From contig JAKFYM010000058.1 of assembly GCA_021730855.1 (NCBI GenBank), positions 1 through 6,340 on the forward strand: DNA of 6,340 bases, in the 5' to 3' direction. The notes beneath the pieces were generated by a model that was not told the DNA's origin, did not search any database, and was given only the letters and a program-made list of their open reading frames with translations. Below, one piece after another: positions 1 through 5,009 of this stretch. This DNA is from Bdellovibrionales bacterium. GTDB taxonomy: Bacteria > Bdellovibrionota > UBA1018 > CAIPTA01. Made by a program: the position numbers and the translations under genes. Numbering within the stretch: the first letter of the stretch is position 1; each line of letters begins with the position of its first letter.

Positions 1-130
1 GGGCCTGCCGATGCAGCGTGGGCTGGTGCGCGCGGGGCCTCCGCCGAGCGTCGGAGCGAGTATGCCAATCACGCCTTCCGCGCAGCCACGGCCGGGCTCC
101 ACAAGGAGCCCTGGTTTGATCCGGCCGGCC
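1..130 (+). other. Coding-like stretch in frame 1, possible displaced N-terminus of the first gene
   Basis: Reading from base 1 in frame 1 there is no stop until the TAG at 346-348. Between about 55 and 125 this frame gives ordinary protein-like sequence (for example EYANHAFRAATAGLHKEP, then WFDP) with mostly C- or G-ending codons. The frame used by the annotated gene gives a proline, serine and arginine-rich string over the same bases. Downstream of about 135 the situation reverses and the annotated gene's frame is clearly the coding one. The simplest readings are a one-base shift (sequencing error or real frameshift) around 120-135 in the GC-rich run there, or the tail of another gene overlapping the start of this one. 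This is judged by eye from codon character only, so confidence is low. Confidence 0.25.
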
Positions 131-1639
131 GCGCAGGATTGGCAAGAAGTGCTCAAACGCTGGCGTGCCATGGATTTCATGGATCGAGCCGCGGCCGCGC
201 AGTGGGAGTTTCTGTCGCCCAGGCGGCGGGCCCAACTGGCCTTAAGCTCTTCCGCAAATTTGGTGCTGAGGCAGGACGCTCCGGCGGAAGTGAAGCAGCT
301 CTTTTCGCGCCTAGATTGGGAAAGAGTTCTGGATCCCGCCACGGATAGAGGGGTGTATTTTGAATTCACGCACGCGGAAGACACCCCTCTACGCAGTTTG
401 CGGCAGTTCTGGGAGGACGTGATCCGGCTCGCGCGCTTGGCGGGGGCGGAGCGCTGGATTCGGAATCCCGATCTGGGTAACTCCCGGGGCGTCTCCCTTC
501 ACTACCATATCAGCGTGGAAGGCCAGAATTTCCGCTTTCGCGCCCGCAGTCTAAATGTGCTTTGGTTATTACGGCGCTTGCGCCTGGGGATGCTCGACGA
601 TTTACAGAGCATGGAAATTCGGGGGCCGTACCTTTTTTCGCACGAAAGCCAAAAGGGGTTGTTACGTTTGCGGGCAGAGAATCGCATCGAATTTCGTTCG
701 CGCCGCTGGTCGCTGGAAGAGGAGGTTCAGCTCGCGAGCCGGGTGCTTTTTATTTCTGAGGACGAAGCGCAAGGGATTGTACGCGCGGAGATCCACGAGC
801 ACTTAGCGGATCGGGGAGTGATTCAGCATCTGCGCAGTCTACCAGTCCATCTACTCGAGTATCTGCGTCCCTACCTTTCCCAAGAGCAGGCTTTGCGACT
901 GGACATCATCCCTGCGGAAAAATTCGCGGCCTTTGTGGAGAGGGCAAAAACTCTGACCAAGAGAACCACACCCGAAGGAGTGGCGGCTTGGCTGGCGTTG
1001 TTCCGCTCCTCGGAAGAGGAGGCCCGTCAGATAGCTCTGCAATTGCTGAAAGAGATTCCTGAATGGCCCCCAGAAATCTGGGCAGAGACGCCGCGTTTCA
1101 GGACTCTTCCCTTTTCTCTTTTTGAGCGAGCCCTCTTGGCCATGAAGCAGCAAAAGACCTGGCCGGCGGATGCTTTTGTGGGCCTTGCCCGTGCGGCCAC
1201 GGGTCCTTTTGTGTATCGTCGTGTGGCTGGGGAAGTTCTCCTTAGCCAAAAACAGTGGCCCGAATCCCTGCTGCCCCTATTGCCGCATCTTTTGGACCAT
1301 TCGAATCCGCTTGTGGGGCAACGCGCGGCCGAAGCCCTCTCCGCTCTACCGGAGTGGCCGGAGGAGGTTTGGGACACCCTCTATCGGCTGCTGCAAAGCG
1401 GCCACACCGAAAGCCAGGTGATGACCATCCGTCTTCTTGCCTCGCAAAAGTCTTGGCCAGATAAGATTTGGGCCCAGCTCTCCGAATACACCGATTCTGC
1501 CGAGCTGCGTGAGGCCATAGACTTTGCCCTAGCCACTCGCACCGCGGCCGAATCTCCCCCTGGTTTAGGGCAGAGCACCACGAGCCCCACTTCTACCGGC
1601 TGCGGCATCCACTATTCCAGCCTAAAAACCACGCCCTGA
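62..1639 (+). CDS. Unrecognised protein with C-terminal HEAT-like WP repeats
   Basis: I do not recognise this 525-residue protein as a named family. Numbered from the ATG at 62, residues about 24-90 are charged and probably helical. Residues about 97-235 look like a mixed alpha/beta domain, with E101 in a VYFEFT strand, H147 and H149 in SLHYHIS, and E210/R212 in NRIEFRS. Residues about 300-490 form a helical repeat array with a Trp-Pro pair at W335, W367, W399, W432 and W465, spaced 32, 32, 33 and 33 residues. Each unit reads WPxxxW/L, a hydrophobic helix, a short loop, then a second helix, as in HEAT-type scaffolds that bind proteins or nucleic acid. The last 33 residues are rich in Ser, Thr, Pro and Gly. 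No signal peptide or membrane segment is visible. The start is uncertain: the frame is open to the left edge, with ATGs at 11, 62 and 170. I chose 62 because GGAG at 53-56 lies 5 bases before it, although 4-base arms around it could hide that site. Coding is firm from about 135 on. Confidence 0.7.
   Translation: MPITPSAQPRPGSTRSPGLIRPAAQDWQEVLKRWRAMDFMDRAAAAQWEFLSPRRRAQLALSSSANLVLRQDAPAEVKQLFSRLDWERVLDPATDRGVYFEFTHAEDTPLRSLRQFWEDVIRLARLAGAERWIRNPDLGNSRGVSLHYHISVEGQNFRFRARSLNVLWLLRRLRLGMLDDLQSMEIRGPYLFSHESQKGLLRLRAENRIEFRSRRWSLEEEVQLASRVLFISEDEAQGIVRAEIHEHLADRGVIQHLRSLPVHLLEYLRPYLSQEQALRLDIIPAEKFAAFVERAKTLTKRTTPEGVAAWLALFRSSEEEARQIALQLLKEIPEWPPEIWAETPRFRTLPFSLFERALLAMKQQKTWPADAFVGLARAATGPFVYRRVAGEVLLSQKQWPESLLPLLPHLLDHSNPLVGQRAAEALSALPEWPEEVWDTLYRLLQSGHTESQVMTIRLLASQKSWPDKIWAQLSEYTDSAELREAIDFALATRTAAESPPGLGQSTTSPTSTGCGIHYSSLKTTP
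347..390. repeat. Perfect inverted repeat (11-bp arms) inside the first gene
   Basis: TAGAGGGGTGT at 346-356 is exactly complementary to ACACCCCTCTA at 381-391, with a 24-base loop (357-380). The loop itself contains the 8-base palindrome TGAATTCA at 361-368. The arms lie in codons of the first gene and no T-run follows on either strand, so this is not an intrinsic terminator. It could form an mRNA hairpin or be a protein-binding site, or it could be chance. No function can be assigned from sequence alone. Confidence 0.5.
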
Positions 1640-1643
1640 TCCC

Positions 1644-1673
1644 TTGTCTCGCCCCCGTCTTCCCTGTTACCTT
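1644..1673 (+). promoter_or_regulatory. Putative promoter of the rhodanese gene, leaderless type
   Basis: TTGTCT (1644-1649, 4 of 6 against TTGACA) is followed after 18 bases by TACCTT (1668-1673), which fits the TANNNT form of the -10 element. Six bases later comes the ATG at 1680, so a start of transcription about 7 bases after the -10 would fall on the A of the start codon. The 20 bases before the ATG are pyrimidine-rich with no Shine-Dalgarno site, consistent with a leaderless message. It begins 4 bases after the stop of the preceding gene. The elements are weak individually; the support is their spacing and the same arrangement at the SGNH-like gene. Confidence 0.35.
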
Positions 1674-1679
1674 TTCCCT

Positions 1680-2000
1680 ATGGACCCCAAAACCGCCCAA
1701 TCCCTGCTCGCCGAGGGCAAAGCCCTACTCGTGGACGTGCGCGAAGCGGAGGAGCTGAAAGAAAGCGGCACGGCTGAGGGCGCCCTCTGGATGCCCACCT
1801 CCAAGATGCAGGAAGACGAAAAGGAGTGGCAGGACTTTCGGAAGCTGCTCTCCAAGGACAAGGAAATCATCCTGTACTGCCGTTCGGGCACGAGATCGGG
1901 CCGGGTGGCGGAATTCCTCCAGGCCGAAGGGTTTCGGGCCACCAATATGGGGGGCTTTAAGGACTGGAAAGCGGCCGGCCTGCCGATCCGGAAGATCTAG
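1680..2000 (+). CDS. Single-domain rhodanese-like sulfurtransferase
   Basis: A 106-residue stand-alone rhodanese domain, normal length for the single-domain family, and presumably cytoplasmic because no signal peptide or membrane segment is present. Such proteins carry sulfane sulfur as a cysteine persulfide and pass it to acceptors such as cyanide, thiols or sulfur-relay partners. Visible landmarks are the N-terminal VDVREAEE (residues 18-25), the active-site loop YCRSGTRSG with Cys67 as the expected persulfide residue, and the closing NMGGFKDWKAAGLPI block (89-103). The six-residue Cys-to-Arg loop (CRSGTR) is the usual rhodanese size rather than the seven-residue loop of Cdc25-type phosphatases. 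The start is placed at the ATG because the domain begins right after it. An in-frame TTG at 1644 would add 12 residues unlike the family. No Shine-Dalgarno site precedes the ATG. The physiological acceptor cannot be inferred from the neighbours. Confidence 0.9.
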   Translation: MDPKTAQSLLAEGKALLVDVREAEELKESGTAEGALWMPTSKMQEDEKEWQDFRKLLSKDKEIILYCRSGTRSGRVAEFLQAEGFRATNMGGFKDWKAAGLPIRKI

Positions 2001-2017
2001 GAGCACCAGGTCCTAGA
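1996..2017. repeat. 7-bp inverted repeat overlapping the rhodanese stop codon
   Basis: TCTAGGA at 1996-2002 is complementary to TCCTAGA at 2011-2017 with an 8-base loop, and the left arm includes the TAG stop codon. The stem is only moderately GC-rich and is followed by GGGCTCAATC rather than a T-run, so it is not a standard intrinsic terminator. It might slow 3' exonucleases or be accidental. Confidence 0.3.
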
Positions 2018-2086
2018 GGGCTCAATCGCACTGCCTTGCCCGCTTGAGAACCGTAGTTTTTCTGTTTACCCATTCACAAAACGCCA

Positions 2087-2115
2087 TTCCCTTCCCGACG
2101 ATTTTTTGCTATCTT
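2087..2115 (+). promoter_or_regulatory. Putative glnN promoter with extended -10
   Basis: TGCTATCTT at 2107-2115 matches the extended -10 form TGnTATAAT at the TG and at four of the six -10 bases. A poor -35 (TTCCCT, 2087-2092) sits 17 bases upstream; an extended -10 can compensate for a weak -35. Transcription would begin near 2122, giving a leader of about 34 bases that contains the ribosome-binding site. The rest of the gap from 2001 is AT-richer than the flanking genes and shows no convincing operator. A second candidate -35 (TTGAGA, 2044-2049) has no good -10 partner. Confidence 0.4.
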
Positions 2116-2140
2116 CCAGCCAACCCTATCCAGCTATCAA

Positions 2141-2146
2141 AAGGAG
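2141..2146 (+). promoter_or_regulatory. Ribosome-binding site of glnN
   Basis: AAGGAG ends 9 bases before the ATG at 2156 and fixes that start. It is the only strong, well-spaced Shine-Dalgarno sequence in the window, in contrast to the rhodanese and SGNH-like genes. Confidence 0.8.
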
Positions 2147-2155
2147 CTTTTCGCG

Positions 2156-4372
2156 ATGTCGCAGTCCAGCCCCGATGTTCAATTTCGTTTTCAGGCCATA
2201 GAGGCCGCCACCAACCGCCAACCCCGAAAATTTGACTTGCCCAAAGACGATCTCGGCCGCTCGCTCGCGGTCTCCGATTATTTTGGCCAGTTCACCTTCG
2301 GCGTGAAGGAAATCAAGAGCGTCATCCCCCGCGCGGATTTTGAGCGCTTCCTCGAACTCACGAATAACGGGCAGCAGCTGGAAAAAGATATAGCCGACAA
2401 AATTGCCAAAGCCGTGCGCAACTGGGCGATGGAGATGGGCATCACCCATTTCTGCCACTGGTTCCAACCAATGACGGGCCTCACCGCCGAGAAGCACGAT
2501 GCCTTCATCAGCTTCAACGACGAAGGCGCCGCGATCGAGAAGTTCTCGGGCGCGCAGCTGATCCAGTCGGAGCCCGATGCCTCGAGTTTTCCCTCGGGCG
2601 GGATGCGCACCACTTTCGAAGCCCGCGGCTACACCGCCTGGGATCCTTCGAGCCCAATGTTCCTCGTCACCACCACCAACGGCCGCACTCTTTGCATCCC
2701 CTCGGTCTTCGTGAGTTATACGGGCCACGCCCTCGACGAGAAAACCCCGCTCCTGCGCTCCGTGGAAGCGCTTTCCACCCAAGCCATCGCGCTCCTGCAC
2801 CAGCTGGGTGACACCAATGTGAAACGCGTGACCGCCACCTTGGGGGCCGAGCAAGAGTATTTCCTGATCGACCGCGCCTATTTCAACCAGCGCCCGGATC
2901 TTGTGCTCACCGGTCGCACTCTTTTGGGGGCGCGCCCCTCAAAAGGGCAAGAGCTCGAGGACCATTATTTCGGCGCCATCCCTTCGCGCGTCTCGGCCTT
3001 TATGCAGGAAGTGGAGTTTGAGCTCTACCGCCTCGGAGTGCCGGCCAAGACCCGCCACAACGAAGTGGCCCCGGCGCAGTTTGAGCTCGCGCCCATTTTC
3101 GAAGAAGCCAACGTCTCGATCGACCACAACCACCTCACCATGGAAGTGATGAAGAAGGTGGCCGAGCGTCACAACTTCGCCCTCCTTCTGCACGAGAAGC
3201 CCTTCGCGGGCATCAATGGCTCGGGCAAACACAATAACTGGGCAATGGCCACGGACGCGGGCGAGAACCTGCTCGAGCCCGGCGCCACTCCCCACCAGAA
3301 TTTGCGTTTCCTTGTGGTGCTCACGGCCATCCTCAAGGGGGTGCTCAAACACAATGCGCTCCTGCGCGCCTCGATCGCCAGCTCGGGCAATGACCATCGC
3401 CTAGGCGCCAACGAAGCCCCTCCGGCGATCATGAGCGTCTTCCTAGGTGAGCAGCTTTCGATGATTCTCAATAAGATCAAAAGCGGCGAAGCTATCGAAA
3501 ATGCCGAGCGCGCGATGATCCACTTGGGAGTGTCGAAGATCCCCGTGGTGGCGCGCGACAATACCGACCGCAACCGCACCTCGCCCTTTGCTTTCACCGG
3601 CAATAAGTTCGAGTTCCGCGCCGTGGGCTCTTCGGCCTCTTGTTCCTTCCCAATGTCCTGCCTCAATGCCGCCGTGGCTGAAGCCATGGAGGAGATGGCC
3701 GCCGCTCTTGAACAGCGCGTGAAGGGCGGAGCGGACCGCGAGAAGGCGGCCCTCGAGCTTGTGCGCGAGACCGTGATCGCCACCGAGGCGATTCGTTTCG
3801 AAGGCAATGGCTATGGCCAAGAGTGGCTGAGCGAAGCCGAGCGCCGGGGCCTTGCCCACTTGCGCAACACTCCCGAAGCCCTAGCGGCATTCCAGTACCC
3901 CAGCACCAAGGCGCTCTTCCTGAAGCAGAACGTGCTCTCCGAGGCGGAGCTCCAGAGCCGCCACCACGTGAACGTGGAGCGCTACATAAAAAAAGTAGAT
4001 ATCGAGATCGATACGATGCGCACCCTCGTGGATACCTATGTGATCCCGGCCGCCTCGCTCTACCTCCGCGATATGGCGGAAGCCGTGAGCAAGGTAGCCA
4101 AAATCACGGGCGCAGAAAAGGGACCGATGGAAGGCAGCGTGAAAAAGGCCGCGGAGATCTTTAAGGAGCTTTTCGACAAACGCGCCACGATGGAATCGGC
4201 CTTTCAGAATGCTGGTTCTGCCGGTGGAGAAGAAGCTCGGGCGAAGGTGCTGGCGGAAAAAGTATTGCCCGCGATGCTGAACCTGCGCGACGTTTGCGAT
4301 CGCCTCGAGAATGTGGTGGGCAATGGCTACTGGCCGCTGCCGAAATACCGCGAGATGCTTTTCTGCTACTAG
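2156..4372 (+). CDS. glnN: Type III glutamine synthetase
   Basis: Glutamine synthetase of the large type III class (GlnN) makes glutamine from glutamate, ammonia and ATP in the cytoplasm, the entry point of ammonia assimilation. At 738 residues it fits this class (about 700-730) and is far longer than types I and II (about 350-470). Order of landmarks: the type III N-terminal block with HWFQPMTGLTAEKHDAF (101-117); FPSGGMRTTFEARGYTAWDP (145-164); GAEQEYF with metal ligands E232 and E234; RHNEVAPAQFELAP with E303 and E310; the catalytic-loop motif NGSGKHNNW with H359; and RNRTSPFAFTGNKFEFR (472-488), the type III hallmark, with E486 and R488. Residue roles are transferred from type I enzymes by motif. 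The C-terminus WPLPKYREMLF is intact, so the gene is complete. It has its own promoter, ribosome-binding site and terminator. No glnB/glnK or amt gene is next to it. Codons are strongly C-ending, suggesting high expression. Confidence 0.97.
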   Translation: MSQSSPDVQFRFQAIEAATNRQPRKFDLPKDDLGRSLAVSDYFGQFTFGVKEIKSVIPRADFERFLELTNNGQQLEKDIADKIAKAVRNWAMEMGITHFCHWFQPMTGLTAEKHDAFISFNDEGAAIEKFSGAQLIQSEPDASSFPSGGMRTTFEARGYTAWDPSSPMFLVTTTNGRTLCIPSVFVSYTGHALDEKTPLLRSVEALSTQAIALLHQLGDTNVKRVTATLGAEQEYFLIDRAYFNQRPDLVLTGRTLLGARPSKGQELEDHYFGAIPSRVSAFMQEVEFELYRLGVPAKTRHNEVAPAQFELAPIFEEANVSIDHNHLTMEVMKKVAERHNFALLLHEKPFAGINGSGKHNNWAMATDAGENLLEPGATPHQNLRFLVVLTAILKGVLKHNALLRASIASSGNDHRLGANEAPPAIMSVFLGEQLSMILNKIKSGEAIENAERAMIHLGVSKIPVVARDNTDRNRTSPFAFTGNKFEFRAVGSSASCSFPMSCLNAAVAEAMEEMAAALEQRVKGGADREKAALELVRETVIATEAIRFEGNGYGQEWLSEAERRGLAHLRNTPEALAAFQYPSTKALFLKQNVLSEAELQSRHHVNVERYIKKVDIEIDTMRTLVDTYVIPAASLYLRDMAEAVSKVAKITGAEKGPMEGSVKKAAEIFKELFDKRATMESAFQNAGSAGGEEARAKVLAEKVLPAMLNLRDVCDRLENVVGNGYWPLPKYREMLFCY
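2921..2945. repeat. Near-perfect palindrome inside glnN
   Basis: CTTTTG then GGGG (2921-2930) pairs with CCCC, an unpaired T at 2939, and CAAAAG (2935-2945). The loop is the 4 bases CGCG, so the potential stem has 10 base pairs and one bulge. It encodes residues near 256-263 of the synthetase. No T-run follows on the + strand. It may be incidental to GC-rich coding sequence. Confidence 0.35.
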
Positions 4373-4382
4373 AGTGAGAATG

Positions 4383-4411
4383 GGCGGCCCCACCGAGGGC
4401 CGCCTTTTTTT
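4383..4411 (+). terminator. Intrinsic terminator of glnN
   Basis: GGCGGCCC (4383-4390) and GGGCCGCC (4397-4404) form a perfect, all-GC 8-bp stem with the loop CACCGA, followed at once by seven T residues (4405-4411). This is a textbook Rho-independent terminator beginning 10 bases after the glnN stop. There is no A-run on its 5' side, so it acts in one direction. The T-run ends exactly at the base before the ATG of the next gene. Confidence 0.92.
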
Positions 4412-4963
4412 ATGGAAAAAACCTACCCCCACGAACAACTAGAGGGCCCACGCCTGCGGCTACGCCGCTACGATCTGGCGGCCGCCCCCGCTCTCCTTCG
4501 CTGCCTCAATGCCGATCGTGCGCGGCTCGAGGGATTTTTGCCCTGGGTGCGCGAGGTGCGCCAGCTTGAAGACGTTCAAGAGTTCCTACGCTCCGGCTAC
4601 CTGCAGTGGCAGGAGGGAGTGATCTTCGATTTCGGAATCTTTCTGCTGGGGAGCGAAGAGCTTCTAGGCAATCTTTCTTGCCATGCCATTTCCTGGCCCG
4701 ATGAACGCTGCGAGCTCGGCTATTGGCTGGCAAGCGCGCATGAGGGACAGGGCTATATGAGTGAGGCTGTGAGGATGATCGGCGCGGAGCTTTTTCGCTT
4801 AGGCTTTCATCGGCTTGAGATTCGCTGTGATGCCTTGAATGAAAAGTCGGCTGCTGTGCCCAAGCGCTGCGGCTTTTCGCTGGAAGGACTCTTGCGAGAA
4901 GATGTTTGGGAGCGGGGACGAAGACGAGACAGCATGGTGTGGGGGAAGGTGAGGCGCGCGTAG
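4412..4963 (+). CDS. GNAT-family N-acetyltransferase, RimJ/RimL-like
   Basis: A 183-residue protein of the GNAT fold, of usual length for the RimJ/RimL-type branch that moves an acetyl group from acetyl-CoA to a protein N-terminus or small amine. The N-terminal strand LEGPRLRLRRYDLAAAPAL (10-28) and LPWV (43-46) are typical of this branch. The acetyl-CoA pyrophosphate loop is AHEGQGYMSEAV (109-120), matching the Q/R-x-x-G-x-G/A motif A. The NEKSAAVPKRCGF segment (143-155) is the usual N-x-x-S ... GF element, with a proline at 150 in place of the common small or charged residue. The substrate cannot be told from sequence. The start is firm: the domain begins near residue 10, no other start lies between the in-frame glnN stop (4370-4372) and the ATG at 4412, and the next Met is residue 116. 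The ATG directly follows the glnN terminator T-run. The only Shine-Dalgarno-like sequence, GAGGG (4395-4399), overlaps the terminator stem and lies 12 bases away. Confidence 0.88.
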   Translation: MEKTYPHEQLEGPRLRLRRYDLAAAPALLRCLNADRARLEGFLPWVREVRQLEDVQEFLRSGYLQWQEGVIFDFGIFLLGSEELLGNLSCHAISWPDERCELGYWLASAHEGQGYMSEAVRMIGAELFRLGFHRLEIRCDALNEKSAAVPKRCGFSLEGLLREDVWERGRRRDSMVWGKVRRA

Positions 4964-4974
4964 GCAGGTTTCAT

Positions 4975-5003
4975 TTGGCGGAGGGAAAGTCCTGCGTTAG
5001 TTT
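4975..5003 (+). promoter_or_regulatory. Putative promoter of the SGNH-like gene, leaderless type
   Basis: TTGGCG (4975-4980, 4 of 6 against TTGACA) is followed after 17 bases by TAGTTT (4998-5003), a TANNNT-type -10. The ATG at 5010 comes 6 bases later, so transcription would start on or very near the start codon. No Shine-Dalgarno sequence lies in the last 15 bases; GGAGGG at 4980-4985 is 24 bases from the ATG and too far to serve. The spacing repeats that seen before the rhodanese gene. Confidence 0.35.
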
Positions 5004-5009
5004 CTACCT

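Noticed and set aside
1644..1679. TTG at 1644 as the start of the rhodanese
   Set aside because: It adds 12 residues not expected for a rhodanese domain and overlaps the candidate -35. The ATG at 1680 sits right at the domain start.
1996..2017. Hairpin after the rhodanese as an intrinsic terminator
   Set aside because: The stem is short and no T-run follows.
2044..2072. TTGAGA with TACCCA at 17 bases as the main glnN promoter
   Set aside because: The -10 match is poor compared with the extended -10 at 2107-2115.
2091..2110. Possible sigma-54 promoter before glnN (TTGCT at 2106-2110)
   Set aside because: The -24 GG is missing at the required distance; the sequence there is CCCGACG.
2126..2854. 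242-codon open frame on the - strand across the start of glnN
   Set aside because: It is antisense to conserved glutamine synthetase coding sequence. Its length follows from the C-ending codons of glnN, and its translation shows no recognisable domain.
3881..4438. 185-codon open frame on the - strand over the end of glnN and its terminator
   Set aside because: It crosses the glnN C-terminus and the terminator hairpin and resembles no protein family; it is a shadow frame.
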